A stretch of DNA of 64,000 nucleotides, from assembly GCF_001039355.2 (NCBI RefSeq), contig NW_019774103.1, forward strand, positions 269,562-333,561. The letters run 5' to 3'. Positions 13,701 through 30,000 of this stretch are shown one piece after another. A program made the translations under genes and the position numbers. The notes beneath the pieces are model-generated. The model was not told where the DNA came from and made no database searches. It saw nothing but the letters and a program-made list of their open reading frames with translations. Each line of letters opens with the position of its first letter. Positions within the stretch are counted from its first letter, which is position 1. The DNA comes from Lingula anatina. Taxonomy: Eukaryota; Brachiopoda; Lingulata; Lingulida; Lingulidae.

Positions 13701-13862
13701 AGAACATTTGATTTCCTCAGTAATAACGACATCAGTTGATTTCAGATCTAAATACACACAAAGGACACCTGTACAAGTTGTGTTAAATGTACAAACTTAC
13801 ATTTGAATTATAACTTTTTGTCGAAATTGCTGAGTCCGCCAGTCCTCGGCTTTCTCGGCCAT
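606..13862 (-). CDS. MED15: Mediator complex subunit 15 (16 coding exons)
   Basis: Tail-module subunit of Mediator, which links DNA-bound activators to RNA polymerase II in the nucleus. Coding exons, 5' to 3' on the minus strand: 13862-13801, 12716-12629, 10188-10137, 6890-6714, 6513-6422, 6168-6082, 4510-4461, 4147-4011, 3513-3373, 3130-3067, 2891-2825, 2623-2445, 2000-1834, 1497-1399, 974-877, 656-606. All junctions are GT-AG and phases agree, giving 1,611 nt and 536 aa. Exons 1-3 encode the activator-binding KIX domain (about residues 10-70, with WRTQQFRQKV and ARLIIHVREMNSKK). The middle is rich in Gly, Pro, Ser, Met and Gln but lacks the long polyglutamine of vertebrate MED15, so the protein is shorter than the human one (about 788 aa). 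The C-terminal Med15 domain carries DRKKDLSKMKSLLE, RRFKVDFDP and ends near WEMSVRQAC. A possible AATAAA lies at 163-158. Domain and length assignment rest on recall of the family. Confidence 0.95.
1007..1120. repeat. (AAAT)n-type low-complexity tract
   Basis: Poly-A followed by about 25 AAAT/AAT units in the intron before MED15 exon 15. Confidence 0.95.
3663..3911. repeat. dispersed repeat of a type shared by fish and marine invertebrates
   Basis: About 250 bp in the MED15 intron between exons 8 and 9. It opens with CCTCTGCCAAGGAGGTTATG, runs through a GTCTGTCTGTCT tract, AAAAAGTTATGGACCGATTT and TTGGTGGTGATCCGAAT, and closes with GCTGCCTTGGCAGAGG and CTCGGAGTGCTTTTCTAGTT. CTCTGCCAAGG near the start and CCTTGGCAGAG near the end are inverted copies of each other. 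I recognise this pattern from memory as a non-coding repeat found in many aquatic animal genomes; I cannot name its Dfam family. Confidence 0.7.
4185..4227. repeat. (AT)21 microsatellite
   Basis: Uninterrupted AT run, about 37 bp upstream (in gene sense) of MED15 exon 8. Confidence 0.97.
4511..6081 (-). other. MED15 intron 6
   Basis: Intron between exons 7 (4461-4510) and 6 (6082-6168). It holds a long AT microsatellite (4,637-4,700), a poly-A/poly-T rich stretch near 5,940-5,980, and otherwise low-complexity A+T-rich DNA. No further gene seen. Confidence 0.7.
4637..4700. repeat. (AT)32 microsatellite
   Basis: Uninterrupted AT run in MED15 intron 6. Confidence 0.97.
9371..9951. mobile_element. 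foldback-type element, copy 1 (interrupted)
   Basis: The reverse complement of 9,820-9,951 aligns to 9,371-9,461 continued after 9,636: both contain AAATTAA, ACTCCAG, CAAATTAAG and GCCACAAGCCC in the same order. The two halves are therefore long inverted arms around a spacer that includes GTATTAATACAGCAGCAG. The left arm is split by a younger palindromic element (9,463-9,634). A related element lies at 11,796-12,516. No coding capacity, so non-autonomous. Confidence 0.65.
9463..9634. mobile_element. palindromic MITE-like element A, copy 1
   Basis: Starts GCAGGCCCGTAGCCAG and ends CTGGCTACGGGCCTGC, a perfect 16-bp terminal inverted repeat. The interior has G-runs then C-runs and GTGGACCTTTT / AGAGTGGACCTTTT motifs, giving a partly self-complementary 172-bp unit. 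GCCC flanks both sides. Related copies lie at 42,986-43,147, 46,500-46,541 (truncated), 52,068-52,925 (holding the N gap) and 59,050-59,218. Confidence 0.75.
10189..13800 (-). other. MED15 introns 1 and 2 around the KIX exons
   Basis: Introns 12717-13800 and 10189-12628, separated by KIX exon 2 (12629-12716). Intron 2 holds a foldback element (11,796-12,516, listed separately). The rest is A+T-rich unique sequence with short homopolymer runs (for example an A-run near 13,481) and no coding segment I can support. Confidence 0.7.
11796..12516. mobile_element. foldback-type element, copy 2
   Basis: Left arm about 11,796-11,930 and right arm about 12,365-12,516 are inverted copies: GAGCCTCAGAT, TATTAACGAGCCCC and GACAAGCACAA on the left match the reverse complement of the right arm. 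The spacer contains CCCTGTATTAATACAGCAG, as in copy 1, but is about 300 bp longer. No transposase. Confidence 0.6.
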
Positions 13863-14338
13863 GTTGTCGTGAGTATGACTTCCGGTGTTTTCATCCTCGT
13901 CTTCAATCCAAGATGTCAGCCGCCATGTAACCTGGGTCTTTTGTTTTTGACAACTGTTCACTCGTCATCGAGGCGCTTGTTCAAGACTACAGGCTGATAT
14001 CTACTAGTACTACCAGTGGCTTCATTAGTAACGTTCCCACAATACTTAGTTTTCTGTCTGTGCGTACATACCCTGAAAAAAGCCAGCCTCGCTGACGAGA
14101 ACAATGGACGTTTCTCACCCCTCTCTAGGATTACCCCTGACGTTACCCTCTCCCAAATTCTGACCCCTGACGTGGATTGTAACTGGCCGTGGCTTTACTG
14201 ACTGCTGTCGTTCTAAAAATTGCTGTTTGCTTATGTTAACGTTGTATTTTTATTCAAATTGTTGTGGCATTTTCATAAGACAGTTCTGTAAAACCATAGC
14301 GAATCCACGGTCAGTGTTACCGAAGAAACTATTTTAGA
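13863..14338. promoter_or_regulatory. divergent promoter region between MED15 and CYB5D2
   Basis: Only 476 bp separate the two start codons, which point away from each other, so both transcription starts should lie here or just inside. Seen directly: an ETS-type site (minus-strand CACCGGAAGTC, 13,877-13,887) close to the MED15 ATG, a GCCGCCATG YY1-like motif near 13,918-13,926, and more CpG than in surrounding DNA. No TATA box stands out. Start sites are not mapped. Confidence 0.6.
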
Positions 14339-15967
14339 ATGGGAATCAAAACAACAATTTTGTCATTCCTTGTTGTTGTTGTAGCTTTGTTTTTGACACT
14401 GGAAGTGTTTCAGCCCCAGCGTGACTTCTTGTCGTCCAGAATGAACGACTTTCTTGTCTTAGTACGGTCGTTGGGGTCTGATTCCAAAAGTATTCATAAA
14501 GTATCTAAAAAGACGAGTGCTTCTAGTAAGATATTTACGAAGGACGAGTTGGCCACTTTTGATGGAAGTGAATCAAGTAATGGACTGTATTTGGCTATTT
14601 TTGGAAAGATTTATGATGTATCCAAAGGTCACCAACACTATGGCCCAGGTGGAGGATATCACTTTTTTGTTGGTAATTATATAAGTATTTTAAAAGGCTG
14701 ACTGTAAGGAGACATTGCTCTCTGACTGCTATTTACTAGTAGTTTTGAGAGAAGGACCCTTTGACAGAACTTTATTGCAATGATCATTCACTCTTTCATC
14801 TGTTATTGTTGCTTTTTATTTATACTAAGGATGTGCGTAGTTTACATTTTAGAAACACCCATGCAAGATGCTGTTATAAGTTAAAGTGAGACTGTGGTTA
14901 TATAATATTGTTTTAAGTTAAACAGCTAACACATATTAATTTAATACTCAATATTATGTTGGACATTCATTATTCATTAAGCTTGAATTTTGTGTCAATT
15001 TTAGGTAAAGATGGAACAAGAGCCTTTGTGACAGGAGAGTTTACCAGTACTGGGCTCATTGATGATGTTACAGGATTAGAACATAAAGACATGCTGGGAT
15101 TGACAGATTGGGTCAAATTTTATGAATCATCTTATAAATATGTTGGTTAGTAAATATATTTTTCAGAAATGTGAAAACTATTTTTTTTCGGACTGTAATT
15201 ATAGTCTTTTGCATAATGTACTTGGTATACGTGTCTGCGTGTGTGTTTTTTTCAATAAAACATCTTTAGATGCCGTAAAATATCACAGGGTTTAACATTT
15301 TCAGGGAAAGTTATAGGAAATTTTTATGACAGTGAAGGAAAGCCAACCCCAGCTCTTCACCAAGCTCGAAAAGCCATTAAGGTTGCTGAAAAACATAAAA
15401 AGGCCGATGAAGATGACAGGCATATGTATCCAGCTTGTAACTCAGAATGGGCTCAAGGCAAAGGAGGACGACTTTGGTGCTCTCCCATGAGGTGAGTAAG
15501 AAATGGAATGTCAAAAGTACTTTTCTGTGTAGAAATGAACAATTTTTCAATTGTTTTTCTTTAGATACACTAGTAAGAAGAAACCAGGATAATATTTTAC
15601 TGCATGTTTTAAAAATGCAGTAAAAATTCAAATACTCAATTAATAGTAAAACAATTTACATCTACTTATAGCGTACAATATGCCATGTGTGACTGGTTAT
15701 AATTAGATATCAACATTGATCCAGTACATGATCATAGGTCAAGCATTTAATTGCAGTGGCGGTATTGAAAGGGACTGGTCAGGTGTGCCAAGGAGGTATT
15801 ACAAGCCGGGCAGTACCCAGTCTCGCTGTGCATGCATCAAGACATCTGGCCCACCATCTGATAATCCCTTGTCAAAGGAACACAAAAACAGAGGTGATCT
15901 GGATAACCCAAATTTCAGGCTATATGATAACTGTGATCCAATGTCAGATTCATGCAGAATTACGTAG
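14339..15967 (+). CDS. CYB5D2: neuferricin (cytochrome b5 domain-containing protein 2), 4 exons
   Basis: Haem-binding protein of the membrane-associated progesterone receptor (MAPR) branch of the cytochrome b5 fold; the vertebrate protein is linked to neuronal differentiation. Exons 14339-14672, 15005-15145, 15305-15491 and 15757-15967, all GT-AG and in phase, give 290 aa (human about 264). Residues 5-23 are hydrophobic (signal peptide or anchor). The b5-like domain spans about 65-160. It lacks the His pair of true cytochrome b5 but has Tyr101 and Tyr107 in HYGPGGGYHFF, where PGRMC1 uses Tyr for haem. The C-terminal part carries the family's conserved Cys and Trp residues (CNSEW, RLWCS, DWSGVPRRYYKPG, CACIKTSGPPS). 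The start is the first in-frame ATG before the hydrophobic stretch. AATAAA signals follow from about 15,998. Lies head-to-head with MED15. Confidence 0.94.
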
Positions 15968-17861
15968 CTGCAAAATCAGACAAGTTCTTGTTTCCTAAAT
16001 AAATAAATAAATAAATATAAAAAAGCTGACAGCTGCAGATATGTTATTTTGCTTATTGAGGGGTATAACTGTGATAAAGGAATAATTGTGATGTTAGTAC
16101 AAATGGGATGCAGAAGCAAGGACTCGCTATATTTGCAGTTTGGTATGGAAACAATGTTAACATTGCATGAAATAAAACTTGGGTCCAGTACATTTCTTTT
16201 GTAAATGTCTGTGAAAATTTATGTCATTTAATATTTATATCCTGTTCGAATAAGATTTGGTGCAATATTTTTAATCAGTATGCAGGTTTGTTGAAAGAAG
16301 AGATCTGAATTCTATACAACCAGATATATATATATATATGCAATATAAAGAACCTGTGCTAAATATTAGTACTCAGTGTCTTAACCTGTGATATGTGTGC
16401 ATGTGTTCTGTAATTGTGAAGAGCAAGAATCAGTTAAATTTTCTTATAAAGTTTAATTTGCAAGAAAAAGAAAACATCTCTATCATTTTCAACGTATACA
16501 ATGCTATGCATTAAAATCATTAAGTCTCTGGTTAACAAAATGTGCATGATCCTAAAACATTTGCAACCATTTAGAACTGTATCTGTTAATGGTCAGTGTT
16601 ACGGTAATGGCAGTGAAGTATTGAAACTACATAGGTAGAACTGTCACACTGAAGAGATAACACTCGATATAGAGAACATATCTATGTACTACAGCACTCT
16701 GAAAGAGGACAATTACAGTAGATACACAAAACATATTGCTAATAAATAATTAACCTTTCTCCTTTAAATAAAATATGACAAGATATTAGGGATATGAGCA
16801 TGCAACTTACTTTCCCCACAGGAAATGATTTACACATGTATTTTGACCTATCAAGCTGCATAGATCTTTTCAGTTCATATAAAACAATGCTCATTATCCA
16901 GAAAACCATGTAAATTGTGCAGGGATAAATATCTAACAAATTGCATCAGAATAAAATATTCTCAAAAACTCTTTTACAGCCTTATAACATTTTTTTAAAT
17001 TTACAGTTACAGCATACTAAGTCACCAGAGCACGAGATTAAATGTACAAATTCACAAGATCTGCTTTGAGTTAACTTAGTTACATGGTAACTTAAGTAAT
17101 AACACTTAACTCACTATAACACAGCTTATCAACAGGTGATAAACATTACAATATCTGACCTCAGGCTGAAATATTGCCAACTGCGGCTAGGATAGGTAAT
17201 TGCAACAACATCCAGCAACCTTTTTTTTTTACATTAAATTTATGACCAAAAAGCAGGGTTGCTGTCTCTACACGTGCACTTTGGTACCCATTCTTATTGT
17301 TAAATTAAATGTTTACAAATAAATCTGAGCATTTTGAGTAGAGAAATGTTGACACCTATGAAAATGTATGCATGAAAAAATGTATTTGCTAATTCACAAC
17401 ATATGAACAATTGATCTCCCATAACAGAAAAGAGTGTATATTTTTCAGATTTCTACACTTCTTGTATGATTTGTAATTTGCTGAACTAGACAGCCTAGAC
17501 AGCAAAGCTGACAAATATACAGACACAATACAGGAACAAGGCAGCAAAGCTGTCACATGTTCAGACCCACGCAGAAAATAGTGCACAATATAGTGTTTTG
17601 GCCAATTTTGATGCACTGTTAGATAATGCTTTAAAATAGCATAATCAATCTTACCCTCTTATATTATGTACTACAGGTAACATGGACATTGAAAAACTAG
17701 CAAGTAATTCAATTCCATATGATATAAAAGCCATTGAAAATGCGAATGTGTGAAAAAAGAAATTTAACACATGAAAATACAGAATAATTACCTTGAATGT
17801 TAACCAATCATGCCGATTTTTGAAAGCAACCTTATGGGCGGCGGTTTATACAAAAATGCAA

Positions 17862-18048
17862 AACACGATTAGTCGTCATCGTTATCAGATCAGTCGAAAT
17901 GAAAACACGATTAGTCATCGTCGTTATCAGATCAGAAGGCAAAATACGACTAGTAGTCGTCAAAACGCAACTAGTCATCAAAACGCAACTAGTCATCATC
18001 AAAACGCAACTAGTCATCAAAACGCAACTAGTCATCAAAACGCAATTT
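17862..18048. repeat. minisatellite with 18-bp units
   Basis: Two longer units beginning AAAACACGATTAGTC and containing GTTATCAGATCAG (about 17,862-17,938) lead into four full copies and one partial copy of AAAACGCAACTAGTCATC (17,962-18,048), one with an extra ATC. The 18-bp period keeps frames open on both strands, producing spurious repetitive ORFs. Confidence 0.85.
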
Positions 18049-18052
18049 GACG

Positions 18053-18122
18053 CCAGATGGCGCCCATTGTACGAAAATCTAGGCCAAGTCACATGATCCA
18101 CAGTGATCAAAATGGCGGACGT
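18053..18122 (+). promoter_or_regulatory. promoter-like motif cluster with CTCF-like site
   Basis: CCAGATGGCGCC (18,053-18,064) fits the CTCF core AGATGGCGC. It is followed by GTCACATGATC (M-box/MiT-TFE type, about 18,089-18,099) and AAAATGGCGGAC (YY1-like, about 18,109-18,120). The ATG in the last motif opens a 16-codon frame that stops at once. No gene structure can be attached to it. Motif matching is by eye. Confidence 0.35.
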
Positions 18123-18153
18123 TATTGAAGCAGCATTATCATATTCCTCGCTC

Positions 18154-18243
18154 GAACTCTAGAATTATCTCTACGCGTACAATCTAATAATGATATTATA
18201 TATATAATAATATCTCGAACTCGAGATAATTCTCGAGTTCGAG
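18154..18243. mobile_element. small palindromic insertion
   Basis: GCTCGAACTCTAGAATTATC at 18,154 is matched in inverted form by GATAATTCTCGAGTTCGAGC ending at 18,243, with an AT-rich middle and an internal ATCTCGAACTCGAGAT palindrome. About 90 bp; probably a tiny MITE. Confidence 0.5.
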
Positions 18244-18287
18244 CCAGGCGATGGCAACAGCGACAACGCAGACAGACCAATCAGAAT

Positions 18288-18317
18288 ATATACAGACACT
18301 TACAGTGTCTGTATATA
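18288..18317. repeat. palindrome in the ATE1 3' UTR region
   Basis: TATATACAGACAC and GTGTCTGTATATA flank TTACA, a perfect 13-bp inverted repeat 27 bp downstream of the ATE1 stop codon. It could form a hairpin in the 3' UTR. Confidence 0.6.
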
Positions 18318-18343
18318 AAAATAATTGTGACAGGATCCATTTC

Positions 18344-23297
<4,954 letters not shown>

Positions 23298-23590
23298 TGT
23301 AATACAAACAAATTGTGAGCATTTAGAGTTGCTGATGCTTCCTTGTTGTCGGGCACCCTTAGTTTTGAACAACATTCTAGATGGCGCTCATATAATGAAA
23401 AATCCCAAGAGGCAAATCTGAAATTTATTATGATCCAGCTTGAGCAATCAATCCTAAGAATGATTGAGATACAAATAACATTATATATAATAATTTAATG
23501 AGGTGATGAATACATTTCATATTTTGAAATTGTAATTTTGATCAAATCACATGTTGCATCTTGATTGACCTAGTTCTTTAATTGGTAAAC
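23298..23590. promoter_or_regulatory. divergent promoter region between ATE1 and BCKDHB, with CTCF-like site
   Basis: 293 bp between the two start codons, which face away from each other. TTCTAGATGGCGCT at 23,375-23,388 is a good match to the CTCF core. A+T-rich stretches and ATCACATGTTG follow toward BCKDHB. No TATA box is obvious. Shared promoter use is inferred from spacing and orientation. Confidence 0.6.
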
Positions 23591-24028
23591 ATGGCCTCCT
23601 GTTTCAGAGCGGTTTGTGCAAATCGCTATAAACTTTTATCAATTAATAAGTTATTTAATGCATCACCGTGTATACGAAACGTGAAAAGATATTCTTCGTC
23701 ATTTACTTACTATCCAGATGTATCACCAACAGAGCTTGGTAAGTTTATTTGCACAAAAACCGGCATTTGAATTAAAAGTTTACTCGGACGTACACATTTA
23801 TTGGTTAAAAATTCAGCGTCTTTTTTTTTTTACTATGTATTGATTTTCTTTGCTTATCGTGAAGTAAAATTTTCTGAAAGCATAAATTTTATGAATATGA
23901 TTTCTTTTTCTAGGCGAAACGACCCGTATGAATTTGTTTCAATCCCTAACCAATGCTATGGATATTGCCCTGGCATCAGACCCATCAGCAGGTAACCTGG
24001 AAATGTTTGATTATAATAAATTAATTGT

Positions 24029-24090
<62 letters not shown>

Positions 24091-27000
24091 ATCCTTAGCG
24101 TAGGTCTGACATGGTTCCTGTTTTGCTGTCTCAGATGTGTAGACAGGTAAAATGATAAGATTGCAATATTTACAACGTCTGTAATATAACATAGGATTAA
24201 TAGTTGTATTAAGTATTCAACCCTTAGGTGCAGCATATTAAATATCTGTTTCAGTGTTTGTATATGTTTCCTATTTTTAGATCTGTTGACAGGACTATAT
24301 AAAAAAAGTCATTATTAAAATATTCAGATATTTTGATAACTTGCATCTCACTTTTCCAGTTGTGTTTGGTGAAGATGTTTCATTTGGAGGTGTATTCAGG
24401 TGCACGGTAGGACTGAAGGACAAGTATGGTTAGTATGTAGGCACATGCACAGGTGTTTACTTTGAATTGAGGAAAATGTCAGTGTCATTTTTTAAATACA
24501 TTTTTTGGGATTGATGGTCACATCTTTTGATGGGTAACAAATCATAATATACCAATTTTATTATGAAAGTTTTTTTCACCTATGATCTTTCAATGTAATT
24601 TTAGAAGTTCTTTTGTCAGAAACTTGTGGAATAAAGTGATACTTAATCAGCCAATATTTCATCTGTTTGCAGTCAGACTTCATTGGAAAATGGGCCTGTG
24701 ATAGGCAGGCATGAGCAGTTTTCCATGAAATCATGGAATTCATGATTTTTAACCCAGTTTTTCAGGTATCCATGGATTCCTGGCTAATAGGTGTTGGTGC
24801 TACAATAAATATTTACAGTTTTTTTCAAAAACTCAGGCTCATGTCTGGATAGGTGTGACAACTTATCACTCCCCGGCACTGCCTGGCGTACTTATTTAGT
24901 CGCCCCCCCCTCTTCCTGCTCTTTCCCTTGACATCATTCTAGTTGAGTTTGCCTCCCACATAGACAGATGTTGGTTGTTTCCAGGATTTTGCAGTGGGGA
25001 TCATGTGATCTCTATGTTTCAGTAGGTATTGATGTTATAATATTGTGCCTTGTTTTTTGTTGGTGTTGGCTGAGGATAGATTTTGATGCCACACCTAGCA
25101 CAGCCTCATTCCCAGATGAAGTTCCACTGTAAGCAGATGAAATATTGGCTAGTTTAGTTTCAGTTGGCAAAATATTGGCAAAATAACATCTACTATTCTG
25201 TACCAACTTTTATCTTTACTATTATTATTGTTTTATATGTATAGTATACATCAAGAATTTGACTTATTGTGACATGAAATTTAACATTCTTAATTGAGTT
25301 TTCATGCTTATGAGTTAACATGAGATTGACTGATTAACTGGAATTCTTTGTGTAATACAGAATATTACATTGTTTAGAAATACAGATTTTTGATTTTATA
25401 AATCACTGCCTTTTAGCACTGGTCAAACTTCTAATGTCTAATGGTATTTGTAATAAAACAAATAATATACAATAATATCTAATGGTATTCGTTTTGAAAA
25501 AAACTTCTGTCTTGATAGGTGCAGACCGGGTTTTCAATACTCCTCTTAGTGAACAAGGTATAGTTGCATTTGGTATTGGTATGGCAGTAGCTGGGTCTAC
25601 AGCAGTAGCTGAAATACAGTTTGCAGATTATATATTCCCTGGGTTTGACCAGGTAGGTAAAAAAAAGAGTAAGTTCTTCTTTTCAAGTTTTTATGAAATT
25701 CAAATGTTATTGTCCATGTTTTTATTATTATTATTATTATTATTTTTTTTTTTTTTTGCATCATATGTTTGAAGGGATAAAGATTATCAGATTCTTGAAT
25801 ATCCAGTGAAAGATACTTTATTGACATATGTAATAAGAAAAAATGAATTATATTGATATTGAATTTTTGTTTGTTTTCCTCAACCAAAGTAAAAAAAGTA
25901 ACTCAGATTTACTAATTGATCTTCTAAGATCTTGTAAATATCAAAATTAGTGTAAGAACTAAGTTTTTTCAAACATGGATGGAGTGCAAAAATTCTATTA
26001 GAATATTGTCTGTTATTGAATAGCTTAGAAAGTACCAAAAGAAATGATTGGTTTTTTATAAGTTATTATGTGGCTGTATTTGTTAAAGAATTAATACTAA
26101 ATAGTTTTTTGATTGCAGATAGTTAATGAAGCTGCAAAGTTTCGATATCGATCAGGCAGTTTGTTTGAATGTGGCGGATTAACTATACGAGCCCCTTGTG
26201 GTGCAGTGGGCCATGGTGCATTATACCACTCACAAAGTCCAGAGGCTTTCTTTGCACATGTCCCTGGATTAAAGGTAAAAGAAAAGGACAAATAAACTTT
26301 GGTCACGCATCTGAACAAGCCAGTTAAAGTTTTACATATAGACAGACAACCTTTGGCATTTAACATAACATAACAAAACACCAATATACACATTTTTGGT
26401 CTTGACACCCAGCCACAAACTTCTGCTGTAAATGCAGGGTTGAAATTATTGAAAGAAATATTGAATCAAGAAAAATAATTCAATCTGGCTGTTTTATATC
26501 TCAAGCTATATTTTAATCCTATGAATTATTTACACAAGTTTGAGAATCTGCTGTCCTTTATGTGGACATTAAGGAATGAACAGGTCATGGCAGTTCAGTG
26601 TCACAAATGTGCAAATTTGTAACTTTTCAGGGAAAATAATCCAAACAGGCTGGTTTTCAAACCCAAACTATATTTTAGTCATAAGAATCTTTTTTTTTTT
26701 AAGTTACAGAGTATAAAGTAGTTGCCCAATTTTTCTTTCATAATATTAATGAGGAAATTGCACAACAGTGACACATGCAGTTGATGGCTTACGTCCAAAC
26801 GTACAGTGTCCGTCCATAAATAATTTCGATACATTTGTTTCATTTAGTGGTATTTTGAAACATAAGCCTTAGAAAAACCATGTCAAGGATAATGCATTTT
26901 ACATGCATTATGCAAGACATGCAGGCACTCTGCATCTGGCCTGTGACATCACCTGGCGTTGTGCAAAGTCTGAAAACATGGCATGTCACTTAGCATTACA

Positions 27001-30000
27001 CAGACTTTTTGGGATATGTAGGAGGACACATTTAATTTACACTCAGTCATTAAAACAAACACAACTTTAGTAAGAGTCTAATGTGAGCATGGTTAAGGTA
27101 GTAAATGTTATGTGTCTCAATTGTGATTTTTAAAATACTTTAAAAAAAGATGTACCAGGGTCCAGGAATATTGTGGTGTCAGTAGATATCAGTCAAAAAA
27201 ACCAAAAGTTATTCTGGACAAGAATGCTGTGGAATTTCATTTCATTTTAGCATATTAAAAACTCATCTACTGCAAATTTTACTTCATATCATTTATTATA
27301 TTGATATATAACATGAGGGTTGCTGTGAAAGCAAAGTCTAGCCTTTTTAGTCTACCTACACACTTTGATTCACCTCTCTACCTTTTTGACAACTCATCAT
27401 GGGTTGTCCATGGAGAATGCAAAACTATTGTTATCATAAAGTAACTCTATTTTGAAAATTTGTGAATGGATCTTGTGATAAATGTAGGTTCTTGTTCAAA
27501 CAAATCATTACCCTCTGGCCTGTTAAAAGCGAGGGGCAGTAGATTGATTGTCACAATGTGCCCTGACGTTTCTACAAGACTCGACATGTTTACATGAAAG
27601 CATTTAGTCGTTTTGATGTTTAACAAATTGCTCATGGCACTTTCATTTCCCAAGTGGTGAAAGAAGTTGTTTGCTAGTTTCTGCATGTAACAAAATTGTT
27701 AACATACTTGTGCCAGTATCTTCAAAGCTATACAACTATACAACAAGGAAATAATTACTTATAGTGCTGTAATATGAGTTTATCTGTATGTACTACCAAC
27801 CACAACAACTTCACAACATACCTAGGCCCATGAAAAAAGTTGCTTTGTTGACTGAATAATAACATAAAAATGTTTCATCACATCTGATCAATATTAGATA
27901 AATTATGTAAATGGTATAAGGGCTCCATCTTATATATTTTTCTTTGGGGGGGGTTTTCATATCTAAATATTCATAAGGTTTATTGTTACCATTTGCATAT
28001 TTTTGTTAATTTTTTAGGTTATGGAATATTTTTATATCGATCATTAAATGTTGAGGATAACAGCTGTGTTATGTGTTATGTGGCATCTCTTAACAATTTT
28101 CTTTAGAAATAAGTTTTATGAAAATGTACATGTAGAGCACAGTGATAAGATTAAAGCTGTCAGTGATTGCTTTCAAAAAATGCCTATTTTCAGTTATTCA
28201 CTTTACTGAACTGCAGTATTTAATCCTTGTGGATTTTTTTATTCCTTCTTATCACATCAAAGAGTAAAAGAAAAGGGGCAGAGTGACAGACTGTACAGGG
28301 TAAAAAGTTCAAGGGGTGAAAAATTGTGTTACAGGAGGAGAAATACTATGGAATGGCCCTTTTTTAGTTTTTTTTTTTTTTATACTTTAAAAGATCTTTT
28401 TATTCTTGTAATCAGGCTAGTAATTTACTTGAGAGATCTGTCACTTATAGGCAAATGCAGCAGTATGTTGATAGTACATTTGTGGTCAGATGTCCTCTCA
28501 GCAGCACTATTAAATATCATATTCAGAATCATCAGATGCCATTTAGTTACTTAACGTATTTTTTCTGAGATTACTATAAAGATATGAAGGAATAAAGCAG
28601 TGGTGCAAAATATTTTAGGAAACAGACACTTAACTTACTGATTAGAAAACATATTGTGATACCTCAGCCCTATCTTAATGTAACACATTTCTTTATGATT
28701 TTGACTAATGGTTATTTTAACAATTTTCACTTTAGGTCGTTATCCCCAGGGGTCCCATACAAGCAAAAGGTTTACTTCTCAGCTGTATTAGAGACAGGAA
28801 CCCTTGCATTTTCTTCGAACCAAAAATTTTATATAGATCTGCGATTGAGGAAGTGCCATTAAAGGATTACACTCTACCCCTATCTAAGGCTGAAGTATTA
28901 GATGAAGGTAAGCATTCTGATGAAAAAGCAATCTCTAAAATTTGCAGTTCTTGCTGGCTCAGTGCGAGTTTCTTTGTACTTTGGCCTTCCAAGCTGCCAA
29001 CATATTCTTTCTGTTTCAAGTAGAGGTTCTGTGCACCCTTCTCCTTGCAGCAAACCCAGATAACTATTATAAATATCATATGATAACAATCTGGTGGTCA
29101 TCAGTGTTAACACTATTATAGGAACATTGTGAGGTATTGCTTTTTCTGCTACTGCCCTTGATCCCACAGTAGCAGCCATCACCTTTGTCCCAGCCTTCCA
29201 CCTGTTGATAAGATCGTCTGATTGAACACAATTTTCCATTTAACCCGAACCTAATGTCCATTGAATGGATAAGTTTAGTGTTAAAACAATATGGGGTCTT
29301 CTTCTCTTTGAAAGAATGGGGATAGGTACCACCACACAGAATATATTGTTGGGTTATTTGGAACTTATTATGACATTTTTTTTGTACTAAAGTGGGGACA
29401 GCTAGTATCAAGACTCTTCCTCTGACATTTTTATTACTACTACCACTCTCTTACAAGCAATAAAACTATCATTTAGAAACAAGACACTCAGGGCACAGTT
29501 ACCATGATTGTTATAAGATTTTCATGGGTTTAGGTAATATTTTAATGCACACACGTGGATACAAAGCAAGATTGAAGACAGCAAAGTTTTTTTATTGAAT
29601 AGTTGTATCATTGCACCAAGAGTTATGGTAATGTGCTTTTTTATAGTGTTGCAGTTTGCATTTTTGCTAGATTTATAGAATCCAAATTCCAGACAAGTAC
29701 ACATATAGGAACGATACCTGCATATAAAATACCTTACCTAACTCAGAGTTGCATTTGGAAATTCAGTCAATTCCAGAAAAGTATTTTTGATATAGATATT
29801 AACCAAAATTTGTGTAAGTTTTGCATACTTAAGGAGCTAAAAGACTCAAGTGGCCGACTATTCAGTATGCTGTCATTGTGTGTGGTGTGCAGGTAACAGA
29901 ATTAGTAGTCAAGTGTGCTTCCTTATCATCTTTCACTAGCTTTGAGAAGATGATGAGGATTTTTAGAAATTTCTTTAAAGGTTCCTAGATTTGCACAGTA

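Larger units (their letters stand above)
15968..18343. other. convergent intergenic region CYB5D2-ATE1
   Basis: Holds the 3' UTRs of CYB5D2 (plus) and ATE1 (minus). 15,968-17,840 is A+T-rich with an AT run near 16,322-16,340 and no coding segment I can support. 17,850-18,320 is unusually structured: an 18-bp tandem repeat, a promoter-like GC-richer patch and two palindromes, listed separately. Confidence 0.7.

Noticed and set aside
17793-18110. Repetitive NATSHQ-like and SCVLMT-like ORFs
   Set aside because: Translation of the 18-bp minisatellite; the period is a multiple of three so frames stay open by construction.
18111-18161. Short ORF starting MADVIEAAL as a first exon
   Set aside because: It stops after 16 codons with no GT donor before the stop and nothing downstream to join; kept only as part of the promoter-like module.
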